A DNA stretch of 45,833 bases from Chloroflexota bacterium (GTDB lineage: Bacteria; Chloroflexota; Dehalococcoidia; CAUJGQ01): assembly GCA_963170165.1 (NCBI GenBank), contig CAUJGQ010000067.1, positions 1 through 45,833 on the forward strand. Reading direction: 5' to 3'. The notes under the pieces are model-generated. The model searched no databases. It was given only the letters and a program-made list of their open reading frames with translations, and had not been told where the DNA came from. Below, piece by piece: positions 39,064 to 45,833 of the stretch. The position numbers were made by a program, and so were the translations under genes. Numbering within the stretch: the first letter of the stretch is position 1; each line of letters begins with the position of its first letter.

Positions 39064-39933
39064 CTAGCAGCAGCGGTTGCCGTCCTCGCCGTCGGTGCTG
39101 CAGCAGGCAGCGGTGGCCAGGCCGGCAGGGGCGAGCAGCTCGATACGCTCGGTGGCGGCGGCGCGGAGCCAGGGGCGGGCAGGCGCGGCGCCATCGGGGC
39201 GGCGGGCGTTGATCAGGGCGCTGCGCCAGGGCGTTTGCTTGCCGTCCTGGGCCAGCTCAATCTCGATGTCCGTGAAGCCGGCAGCGGCCAGCCCGGCCGC
39301 GTAGCTGTCGCGTTGCAGGGCGCCGGAGATGCAGCCCGCCCACAGGTTCAGGTCCTGCTGCTCCGCTTCGCTCAATGGGTGCAGCAGCACGACATCGGAC
39401 ACATGCAGGCGACCGCCGGGCCGCAGCACGCGGAAGGCCTCGCGGAAGACAGCGGGCTTGTCCGGCGAAAGGTTGATGACACAGTTGGAGATAATCACAT
39501 CGACGCTCTGGTCAGCGACGGGCATCGCCTCCATCACGCCCTTGCGGAACTCGACATTGGTGACGCCGAGCTTGGCCTTGTTCTGCTCGGCCAGGGCGAG
39601 CATGTCATCGGTCATATCCAGGCCGATGACGTGCCCCTCGGGCCCCACCTGCCTGGCGGAAAGGAAGCAGTCCAGCCCGGCGCCGGAGCCCAGGTCCAGG
39701 ACGGTTTCACCCGCGGCCAGCCCGGCGATAGCGGTGGGGTTGCCGCAGCCGTAAGAGACCGCCGTCTCTGGCAGGTCAGCGGCCTCGACGCTGGAGTAGA
39801 ACTTGGACTTCTGGTCTGGGGCGGCCTGCGGGCCGCAACAGCCGCTGCCCTCCCCGGCCGCCACCTCGCGCGCGCGGGCGCCATAGGCGGCGCTCACCGC
39901 CTCGCGGATATCATCTGCAGTCCGGTTCACCAT
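39064..39933 (-). CDS. arsM: Arsenite methyltransferase
   Basis: A 289-residue SAM-dependent methyltransferase. The SAM motif is VLDLGSGAGLDCFL (about 82-95). The three Cys positions of ArsM appear in VSYGCGNP, IISNCVINLSP and LWAGCISG, which bind As(III). Extra Cys pairs lie at the N-terminal GSGCCGP and the CC-ending tail. It turns arsenite into methylated, volatile forms. The start follows GAGGGAGG. It is downstream of arsR on the same strand with a 57-base gap that holds a second copy of the operator. Confidence 0.93.
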   Translation of the reverse strand: MVNRTADDIREAVSAAYGARAREVAAGEGSGCCGPQAAPDQKSKFYSSVEAADLPETAVSYGCGNPTAIAGLAAGETVLDLGSGAGLDCFLSARQVGPEGHVIGLDMTDDMLALAEQNKAKLGVTNVEFRKGVMEAMPVADQSVDVIISNCVINLSPDKPAVFREAFRVLRPGGRLHVSDVVLLHPLSEAEQQDLNLWAGCISGALQRDSYAAGLAAAGFTDIEIELAQDGKQTPWRSALINARRPDGAAPARPWLRAAATERIELLAPAGLATAACCSTDGEDGNRCC

Positions 39934-39950
39934 GGCCGTGCCTCCCTCGG

Positions 39951-39966
39951 TTCGGCTTTTTCCGAT
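39951..39966. promoter_or_regulatory. ArsR-type operator copy 2, before arsM
   Basis: TTCGGCTTTTTCCGAT matches the upstream-of-arsR element at 13 of 16 positions, keeping the TCGG-N6-CCGA dyad. It lies between arsR and arsM, so arsM may have its own regulated promoter besides readthrough. Confidence 0.65.
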
Positions 39967-39990
39967 ATGCTGCGCGCGCAACAGCCACGC

Positions 39991-40287
39991 CTAGCAGCAG
40001 GTGAGATCGTCCAGCATCCGGCGCAGCACAGCCAGCGCCGTTGGGTCCAGGCAGTAACAGGTGTGCGGCCCCTCGATCACGCCGGTGATGAGGCCGGCCT
40101 GCTTGAGTACCTTGAGATGTTCGGAGACGGTGGACTGCGCCAACGGTAGCTCGTCCACCAGTTCGCCGCAGACGCAGGCCGCCCGCTGCGCCAGCAGCCG
40201 CACGATGCGAAAGCGCACCGGATTGGCCAGCGCGCGCAGCATCTGCACCGCCCGCGCTTCCTCTGCCGTCTGTGTGATCGCCTTCAT
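39991..40287 (-). CDS. arsR: ArsR-family arsenic-type repressor
   Basis: A 98-residue winged-helix repressor. The recognition region is LAQSTVSEHLKVLKQAGLITG, and a Cys pair in AACVCGELVDEL is at the alpha-3 As(III)-binding CxC position. The C-terminal HTCYC and TCC add further Cys ligands. It would repress arsM and itself and release on arsenite. The ATG (MKAITQ) lies four bases from an ATCGG-N6-CCGAT dyad. No ribosome site lies before it, so the mRNA may be leaderless. Confidence 0.88.
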   Translation of the reverse strand: MKAITQTAEEARAVQMLRALANPVRFRIVRLLAQRAACVCGELVDELPLAQSTVSEHLKVLKQAGLITGVIEGPHTCYCLDPTALAVLRRMLDDLTCC

Positions 40288-40290
40288 CGC

Positions 40291-40306
40291 ATCGGTATTT
40301 TCCGAT
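40291..40306. promoter_or_regulatory. ArsR-type operator copy 1, before arsR
   Basis: ATCGGTATTTTCCGAT has 5-base inverted arms (ATCGG and CCGAT) and lies just before the arsR start. The same dyad recurs before arsM. Confidence 0.7.
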
Positions 40307-40433
40307 GGGTTCCGCACCCTGTCAAGTAGGATCATGTACCTGCGGGAGAAGTCGCGACGTGCCCCCAGCTTGACACCAACGGGAGCGGCCCGCAGCGTGG
40401 GTGGCGCCGAACACTGCCGCTGAGGGCTGGACC

Positions 40434-42173
40434 ATGACGCATGCTGTCCGCATTGACCACGACGTGCCGATGACGGCACGCGACGGTGTCACGTTGCGCG
40501 CCGACATCTTCCGTCCGGATGATGACGCCCGCCATCCGGCGCTGCTTACCCGCACGCCCTATGACAAGCGCCTGTCCTGGAACAGTGACTATCTGGGCGC
40601 GGTGCAGGCGGCGCGCGCCGGCTATGCCGTGGTTGTCCAGGACACGCGCGGGCGGTTTGCCTCCGAGGGAGCGTATCTGCCGGGGCAGCCGGAGGGCAAG
40701 GACGGCTACGACGCCGTGGAGTGGGTGGCCGCAGAGCCATGGTGTGACGGCAACGTCGGCATGACCGGCGGCTCCTATCTGGGCCGCATCCAGTGGCAGA
40801 CGGCGCTGGAACAACCACCATCGCTGAAGGCCATCGCTCCCGCCATTATCACCGCCGGGCCGCTGAGCGAGTGGCGGCGGGCCGGGGTGGTGGACTTCGA
40901 GGCCAACGTCAGCTGGTTCTCGCTGATGGCAGTGGAGATGACCAACCGCCTGGAACGGCAGGGGCAGGATGTCACCGAGGCCCGTCGCTGGCTAGAGCGG
41001 GCGCGCCAGAATATCGATGAGGTGCTGGAGCACCTGCCCTTCAAGGAGGTGCCGCACTTCAACTTTCCCGGCATCCGTGAGGGCTTCATCGCCCGCTCCT
41101 CCGACGCGCTGCCCCCCGGCATCCGCACGGAGCAGGACCTGTTCTGGGACGTGAGCCGCGTCACGGTGCCCTGCTTCCACGCCGGAGGTTGGTTCGATAT
41201 GTACTCCGGCTCGCTGTTCACCAGCTTCAACCGGATGCGGACCGGGGGCGGCAGCGCGGCGGCGCGCGCCGGGCAGCATGTCCTGTGCGGCCCGTGGGTA
41301 CACGGTGGCCAGTTGCCATCCTTCTCCGGCGGCTTGCACTTTGGCCCCACGGCTGGTGCGGCCGGGGCCTTCACCCAGGCCCGCCTGCTCGCGTTCTTCG
41401 ATAAGTACCTGCGTGGCCGCGATATCGATATCCCCGCCGTCCGCTACTTCGTGATGGGCGCTAACCAGTGGCGCAACGCGGATGCCTGGCCGCTGCCAGA
41501 GACGGTGTGGACGCCGTTCTACCTGAGCAGCGACGGCCGCGCCCAGACCGCCGCCGGCGCCGGCACGCTCACGCGCGATGCCCCAGGGGCACAGCCGCCG
41601 GACCGCTATCTCTATGACCCGCGCTTCCCCGTCCCCACCACCGGCGGCCGTAGCCTGCCCACGGGCAGGCTCGTTCCCGGCCCGCTCGATCAGACCCATG
41701 TCGAGCGCCGTAGCGATGTGCTGTGCTACACCACGCCGGAGCTACGCGCCGATCTGGAGGTGACCGGCCCGGTGTCGCTGCGCCTGTACGCCGCCACCAC
41801 CGCCACCGACACGGACTTCGTCGCCAAGCTGGTGGATGTCTTCCCGGACGGCGCCGCCTATAACGTGGCGGAAGGGGTGATCCGTGCCCGCTTCCGTGCC
41901 GGGCTGCTAGCACCCAGCCCGGTGACGCCCGGCGTGGTGACCGACTACACGATAGACCTGGCGAATGTGTCCATCCTCTTTCGCGCCGGTCACCGGCTGC
42001 GGCTGGATATCACCAGCAGCAACTTTCCCCGCATTGACCGCAACATGAACACCGGCAACCCGTTGGGCGAGGACGCCGAGGGCATCCCCGCCGTCCAGAG
42101 CATCTATCACGAACCGGCCTACCCCTCGCACCTGCTCCTCCCCGTGATTCCGGGGAATCGGAGCGATGGGTAA
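40434..42173 (+). CDS. CocE/NonD-family hydrolase
   Basis: A 579-residue X-Pro dipeptidyl-peptidase-like alpha/beta hydrolase. The N-terminal catalytic domain opens VPMTARDGVTLRADIFRPDD and has its nucleophile in GMTGGSYLGR (about residue 110). The oxyanion region is RTPYDKR, and the catalytic His is expected in the GPWVHGG segment. From about 370 comes the jelly-roll C-terminal domain (PLDQTHVERRSDVLCYTTPEL, then GHRLRLDITSSNFPRIDRN). It hydrolyses esters or amides. The ATG follows GAGGGCTGGACC. It is divergent from arsR. Confidence 0.92.
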   Translation: MTHAVRIDHDVPMTARDGVTLRADIFRPDDDARHPALLTRTPYDKRLSWNSDYLGAVQAARAGYAVVVQDTRGRFASEGAYLPGQPEGKDGYDAVEWVAAEPWCDGNVGMTGGSYLGRIQWQTALEQPPSLKAIAPAIITAGPLSEWRRAGVVDFEANVSWFSLMAVEMTNRLERQGQDVTEARRWLERARQNIDEVLEHLPFKEVPHFNFPGIREGFIARSSDALPPGIRTEQDLFWDVSRVTVPCFHAGGWFDMYSGSLFTSFNRMRTGGGSAAARAGQHVLCGPWVHGGQLPSFSGGLHFGPTAGAAGAFTQARLLAFFDKYLRGRDIDIPAVRYFVMGANQWRNADAWPLPETVWTPFYLSSDGRAQTAAGAGTLTRDAPGAQPPDRYLYDPRFPVPTTGGRSLPTGRLVPGPLDQTHVERRSDVLCYTTPELRADLEVTGPVSLRLYAATTATDTDFVAKLVDVFPDGAAYNVAEGVIRARFRAGLLAPSPVTPGVVTDYTIDLANVSILFRAGHRLRLDITSSNFPRIDRNMNTGNPLGEDAEGIPAVQSIYHEPAYPSHLLLPVIPGNRSDG

Positions 42174-42268
42174 GCGGTGACGGACGCAGGCAGGGGCGGC
42201 CGGTCCCGATGGATGGGGGCATCCTCTGCTCTCCGCGAAGCTGGTACGCTGGGGCGCGGAGGCGGTGC

Positions 42269-43468
42269 ATGGATGTGAGCGCGGATATCGCGGTGATCGG
42301 TGGGGGGATTGTCGGGCTGGCGGCGGCGCGCGAGATCCTGGCGCGGCGGCCGGGGGCGCGGCTGGTGATCCTGGAGAAGGAGGCCGCGCCCGGGCAGCAT
42401 CAGACCGGCCACAACAGCGGCGTGATTCACTCCGGCATCTACTACGCCCCCGGCTCGCTCAAGGCCAAGCTGTGCGTGGCGGGCGCGACGGATCTCGTGC
42501 GCTACTGCGACGAGAAGGGCATCCCGTACCGGATGATCGGCAAGGTGATCATCGCCCGCAACGACGAGGAGTTGCCGCGGCTGGAGGAGCTGCACCGGCG
42601 CGGGGTGGCCAACGGCGTGCAGGGGCTGGAGATGGTGGGGCCGGAGCGGCTGCGCGAGATCGAGCCGCACGCCGTCGGGGCGCGGGCGCTGTTCTCCCCC
42701 AACACGGGCATCGTCGATTTCACCGCCGTCGCCCGCGCCTATGCCGGGGATGTGCGGGCCGGCGGCGGGGAGATCCACACCGGCGCACAGGTGACGGCGG
42801 TGCGGCAGCGGGACGGGCGTACCGTGCTCGTCACCACCGCCGGTGATGTCGAGGCGGCGACGGTGATCGCCTGCGCCGGGGTGTATGCCGACCGGGTGGC
42901 AGCGCTTACCCGCGCTCCCCGCTCCCCGCGCATCGTTCCCTTCCGCGGTGACTACTGGGTGTTGCGCCCGCAGCGGCGGCACCTCGTCAATACGCTGATC
43001 TACCCGGTGCCGGACCCCTCGTTCCCCTTCCTCGGTGTCCATTTCACGCCACGGATGGACGGCGCCTGCTGGCTTGGCCCGAACGCCGTGCTTGCCTTCT
43101 CGCGCGAGGGCTACCGGCTGCGCGATATCAACCGCCGCGACCTCCAGGAGGCGGTCACCTTCCGCGGCTTTCAGCGGCTGGCGCGGAAGTACTGGAAAAC
43201 CGGGCTGGCGGAGATGTGGCGCGGCGTGAGCAAGCGCGCCTTCCTGCGCTCGTTGCAGGACTACATCCCCGAGGTGCGTGCGGCGGACATGCTGCCCGGC
43301 CCGGCCGGGGTGCGCGCCCAGGCGCTGGGCGACGACGGCGCGCTGGTCGATGACTTCATCGTTCACCGCAGCGGCGGCATGTTGCACGTCCGCAACGCCC
43401 CCTCCCCGGCCGCCACCTCCTCCCTCGCCATCGGCCGCCTGATTGCGGACGAGGTGGAGCAGGGATAG
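42269..43468 (+). CDS. lhgO: L-2-hydroxyglutarate oxidase
   Basis: A 399-residue FAD-dependent oxidase of the LhgO/DAO family that oxidises L-2-hydroxyglutarate to 2-oxoglutarate. The FAD loop IAVIGGGIVGLAAAREIL lies near residue 8, HQTGHNSGVIHSGIYYAPGSLKAKLC near 48, and the C-terminal HVRNAPSPAATSSLAIG closes the FAD site. No membrane helix is seen. The ATG follows GCGGAGGCGGTGC, after a -10-like TACGCT (42245-42250). An in-frame upstream ATG lies before that box and is rejected. Confidence 0.92.
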   Translation: MDVSADIAVIGGGIVGLAAAREILARRPGARLVILEKEAAPGQHQTGHNSGVIHSGIYYAPGSLKAKLCVAGATDLVRYCDEKGIPYRMIGKVIIARNDEELPRLEELHRRGVANGVQGLEMVGPERLREIEPHAVGARALFSPNTGIVDFTAVARAYAGDVRAGGGEIHTGAQVTAVRQRDGRTVLVTTAGDVEAATVIACAGVYADRVAALTRAPRSPRIVPFRGDYWVLRPQRRHLVNTLIYPVPDPSFPFLGVHFTPRMDGACWLGPNAVLAFSREGYRLRDINRRDLQEAVTFRGFQRLARKYWKTGLAEMWRGVSKRAFLRSLQDYIPEVRAADMLPGPAGVRAQALGDDGALVDDFIVHRSGGMLHVRNAPSPAATSSLAIGRLIADEVEQG

Positions 43469-43665
43469 CCCCTGTACGGCCGCCTTACCGCCGGTGGGGT
43501 AGGGGCGCGCCGGGACCTACCGCGCGCGGGCTAACAGACAAATCCCCCGCGGGCCCAACGTGCAGGCGCCGGCAGAACGGCATGATCAGGGTGTACCTCA
43601 CGCCGGCCGGAACGAACGGTGTCAACCAATCAACCGGACGCGGCCTGTGGTGCAAGGAGGTAGCC

Positions 43666-43692
43666 ATGCGGAAGTCCAGAAGCGGCACTTGA
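43666..43692 (+). CDS. Putative leader peptide (8 residues)
   Basis: ATG followed by RKSRSGT and TGA. A full AAGGAGG lies at 43654-43660 with a five-base spacer, an ideal ribosome site. An upstream ATG at 43582 in the same frame gives a 36-residue version, but the internal site argues for the short form. The peptide has two Arg and two Ser but no run of one amino acid that would name a sensed aminoacyl-tRNA. Confidence 0.45.
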   Translation: MRKSRSGT

Positions 43693-43695
43693 TCC

Positions 43696-43712
43696 GGCCC
43701 GCACTTCGGGCC
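43696..43712 (+). promoter_or_regulatory. Leader hairpin 1
   Basis: GGCCCG and CGGGCC pair around CACTT, three bases after the leader peptide stop. Its position next to the stop codon is where a stalled ribosome would change folding. Confidence 0.5.
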
Positions 43713-43728
43713 TGATTGAGCGTCACTA

Positions 43729-43761
43729 GGGACGGAGGCGAAAGCACCCTCCACCCTTTTT
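43729..43761 (+). terminator. Terminator-like hairpin in the leader
   Basis: GGG-AC-GGAGG pairs with CCTCC-A-CCC around a 9-base loop, followed directly by TTTTT (43757-43761). It lies 126 bases before the molybdoenzyme start. It would stop transcription unless the leader folds differently. Confidence 0.6.
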
Positions 43762-43804
43762 GAGCGGCCGGTGCGATGGATGCGTTCCATCCCGCCGGCC
43801 GCTC
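43762..43804 (+). promoter_or_regulatory. Leader hairpin 2 (10 + 6 bp near-perfect stem)
   Basis: GAGCGGCCGG (43762-43771) pairs perfectly with CCGGCCGCTC (43795-43804), and inside it GATGGA pairs with TCCATC. It starts right after the T-run. Its GGCCGG could instead pair with CCGGCC at 43694-43699, giving alternative folds. It may also be a terminator or a protein site. Confidence 0.5.
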
Positions 43805-43887
43805 ACCGTGTGTACCGGATGAGGGGCTTCCACTGAACGGACCGGCCGCGTAGCCTGTGCGGCATCTGCCTCTGCGGAGCGGCTGCC

Positions 43888-45833
43888 ATGGTCACCGAAG
43901 CGCGCGTGCGCACCGTCTGTCCCCACGACTGCCCGGATATGTGTTCCATCATCGCCACCGTGCGTGACGGCCGCCTGGTGGCCGTGGCGGGCGACCCTGA
44001 TCAGCCGTTCACCAACGGCTTTCTCTGCGGCAAGGTGCGGCGTTACCCGGAGCGGGTCCACTCCCCCCACCGGCTGCTGACGCCGCTGCGCCGCACCGGG
44101 CCGAAGGGCGCCGGGCAGCTCACCCCTATCTCCTGGGATGCGGCGCTGACCGAGATCACCGAGCGCTGGCAGCAGGTGCAGGCGGCGTACGGCCCAGAGG
44201 CGCTGTTGGGCTACGCCTACAGCGGCAATCAGGGCATCGTCAACCGCAACATCGTGCGGGCGCTGTTCCACGCCCTCGGCGCCAGCCGCCTGATCGCCGG
44301 TACGGTGTGCGACACCACCTGCGCCGCCGGCTGGACATATGCCCTCGGCAACACGCCGGACACCGACCCTGAAACCGTGGTGGACTCCGACTTCATCCTT
44401 TGCTGGGGTGCGAATCTGGTCACCACCAACGTCCATATGGTGCCGCTGGTAGATGCCGCGCGCGACCGCGGCGCCCAGCTGGTGGTGATCGACCCCTATC
44501 GTACGCGCACCGCCCGCCGGGCAGACCGCCACTTCGCCCCGCGCATTGGCACGGATACGGCGCTGGCACTGGGGATGATGCACGTGCTAGCGCGTGATGG
44601 TATCGCGGACGCGGCCTTCATCGCCGCCCGTAGCACCGGCTGGGAGCGGCTGCGCGACGAGGTGCTGCCGCGCTACACACCGGAGGCGGTGGCGGCGATC
44701 ACCGGCCTGCCCGCCGCGGACATCGAATGGCTGGGCCGGCGGTACGGGGAGGCGCGCGCGCCGTTTCTGCGCGTGGGGATGGGCATGTCGCGCCACTGGG
44801 GCGGCGGCATGGCAACGCGCACCGTGGCGCTGCTGCCGGCGGTTGTCGGGGCCTGGGGCAAACCGGGTGGCGGTGCACTGCTCCACACCTCCGAGGCGTG
44901 GACCTTCAACTTCAACGCGCTCCGCCGCCCGGACCTGATGGCCCGCCCCACCCGCGAGATCAATCACAGCACGCTGGGCCGGGACCTGCTGGAGCTGCGC
45001 GACCCGCCGGTGATGGCGCTGTACGTCTCCTCCAACAACCCCGCCGTCACCTGCCCGGATCAGCGCCGCATGACCGCCGGCCTGGCGCGGGAAGACCTGT
45101 TCACCGTCGTGCATGACAGCTTCCTGACGGACACGGCCCGCTTTGCCGATATCGTGCTGCCCGCCACCACGGCGATGGAGAGCGAGGACCTGTTCCGCAG
45201 TTACGGCAGCTACTACCTCCAGCACAGCGCGCCGGTGCTGGAACCGATTGGTGAGGCCCGCTCTAACCTGTGGCTGACCCAGCAGCTGGCGCGGCGGCTG
45301 GGGCTGGCAGACCCGGTGTTCACGGCGGATACCGGCATGCTGATAGACGCCGCGCTCGCCGGGGCGGGCGGCGTCCTGGCGGGGCTATCGCCGGCGGCGG
45401 TGCGTGGCGCCGGGCCGATCAAGGTCAACGCGCCGCAGGACGGCCCGCCGGTGACATGCTTCTTCAGCGAGCAGATGGCGCGCGACGGCCTGCCGCCGCT
45501 GCCGGAGTGGCAGCCGGACCCCCAGGAGCCGCCCGCCGGTTCAGGGCAGCTACGGCTGCTGACCCTGCCCGGCCACGCCCAGCATCACTCCGCCTTCGCC
45601 GGGGTGGCGGCGCTGCGCCGGCGGGCGGGCCCGGCCACCGCCGTGCTGCACCCGGACGATGCCGGGCAGCGCGGGATTCGGGATGGGGGCGCCGTCCTGC
45701 TCGCCAATGCCAACGGTGAGGCCGGTGTCCGCTGCCGTGTCAGCGACGAGACGCTGCCGGGGACGGTGGCAGTGGAGGGCAGCCCCAGCCGCGAGGACTT
45801 CCTGTGCGGCGGCCCCTTCAACGTCCTGGTCTC
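43888..45833 (+). CDS. Molybdopterin oxidoreductase (3' end cut by window edge)
   Basis: At least 648 residues of a molybdopterin-bis(guanine dinucleotide) enzyme of the DMSO-reductase superfamily. The [4Fe-4S] cysteines are at the start, in CPHDCPDMC and FLCGK. Then come ISWDAALTEI, FILCWGANLVTTNVHM, VIDPYRTRTARRAD and VLPATTAMESEDLF. The C-terminal cofactor-binding domain has begun (LTLPGHAQHHSAF) and runs off the window at FNVLV, probably some tens of residues short of the end. No Tat signal is present, so it is cytoplasmic. The start follows GCGGAGCGGCTGCC. The substrate is unknown. Confidence 0.9.
   Translation, partial: MVTEARVRTVCPHDCPDMCSIIATVRDGRLVAVAGDPDQPFTNGFLCGKVRRYPERVHSPHRLLTPLRRTGPKGAGQLTPISWDAALTEITERWQQVQAAYGPEALLGYAYSGNQGIVNRNIVRALFHALGASRLIAGTVCDTTCAAGWTYALGNTPDTDPETVVDSDFILCWGANLVTTNVHMVPLVDAARDRGAQLVVIDPYRTRTARRADRHFAPRIGTDTALALGMMHVLARDGIADAAFIAARSTGWERLRDEVLPRYTPEAVAAITGLPAADIEWLGRRYGEARAPFLRVGMGMSRHWGGGMATRTVALLPAVVGAWGKPGGGALLHTSEAWTFNFNALRRPDLMARPTREINHSTLGRDLLELRDPPVMALYVSSNNPAVTCPDQRRMTAGLAREDLFTVVHDSFLTDTARFADIVLPATTAMESEDLFRSYGSYYLQHSAPVLEPIGEARSNLWLTQQLARRLGLADPVFTADTGMLIDAALAGAGGVLAGLSPAAVRGAGPIKVNAPQDGPPVTCFFSEQMARDGLPPLPEWQPDPQEPPAGSGQLRLLTLPGHAQHHSAFAGVAALRRRAGPATAVLHPDDAGQRGIRDGGAVLLANANGEAGVRCRVSDETLPGTVAVEGSPSREDFLCGGPFNVLV

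Larger units (their letters stand above)
43469..43887. other. Leader region upstream of the molybdoenzyme
   Basis: A 419-base gap whose first 180 bases show nothing recognised. It then holds a ribosome site with an 8-residue frame, a 6-base-stem hairpin, a terminator-like hairpin with T5, and a second strong hairpin, all before the molybdopterin oxidoreductase start. The arrangement looks like an attenuator. Confidence 0.6.

Noticed and set aside
43469-43887. Known riboswitch class in the molybdoenzyme leader
   Set aside because: I could not match the conserved cores of the Moco, SAM, TPP, cobalamin, guanidine or c-di-GMP classes by eye. A covariance search with the Rfam models would settle it.
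1-45833. tRNA or rRNA genes
   Set aside because: No intergenic segment shows a T-loop GGTTCGAATCC-like block with a matching acceptor stem, and no rRNA core sequence was seen. A tRNA covariance scan would be decisive.

Overview
The window is about 46 kb of very GC-rich bacterial chromosome with short intergenic gaps, many GTG starts, and GC-rich dispersed inverted repeats between genes. Gene content (a GerW/YtfJ-like protein, pyruvate phosphate dikinase, ArsM, LLM-class oxidoreductase, crotonases, CocE and S9 hydrolases, and a Cys4-HTH/terminase cassette of a kind I associate with Chloroflexota) fits a Thermomicrobia/Sphaerobacter-like member of the Chloroflexota. That assignment is inference; no rRNA or other marker gene is present. 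No tRNA, rRNA, IS element or CRISPR array was recognised.

Layout. 1-6.5 kb: a flavin oxidoreductase/hydrolase pair, then a minus-strand thioesterase, GerW-like protein and 6-phosphofructokinase, then a plus-strand small membrane protein with an ABC-2 ATPase/permease pair. 6.5-16.9 kb: PH-like protein, S9 peptidase, lipoprotein, ChrA-type transporter, an ArsR/SRPBCC/VOC group, enoyl-CoA hydratase, HEAT-repeat protein, an anchored protein with a GGDEF-like protein, and PlsC. 17-19.7 kb: pyruvate phosphate dikinase. 20.2-23.0 kb: the most unusual region. A DUF6504-like gene diverges from a tightly coupled four-gene operon encoding a small helical protein, a coiled-coil/membrane protein, an intact-looking phage-type terminase large subunit and a Cys4-HTH protein. 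The shared intergenic region holds three GAAC-N4-GTTY dyads, like Gram-positive-type LexA boxes. 23.1-35 kb: membrane and secreted proteins, prepilin peptidase, PPOX, YbaK, LysR, a hybrid histidine kinase, an AlbA_2-domain protein, a serine hydrolase and ArgC. 35-45.8 kb: TraB family protein, a crotonase with an extra N-terminal domain, a metallothionein-like protein, a universal stress protein, an arsM-arsR pair with two matching operators, a CocE hydrolase, L-2-hydroxyglutarate oxidase, and a molybdopterin oxidoreductase cut by the window end and preceded by a leader-peptide/terminator arrangement.

How the parts fit. Most of the window is ordinary metabolism and stress response: arsenic methylation under ArsR, carbon metabolism through PfkA and PPDK, acyl-CoA chemistry through two crotonases and a thioesterase. 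The candidate new system is the putatively damage-inducible terminase cassette, which has no capsid, portal or tail genes nearby. It could be a domesticated packaging motor, a gene-transfer-agent or prophage fragment, or a stand-alone DNA translocase/nuclease module. A second candidate is the leader upstream of the molybdoenzyme.
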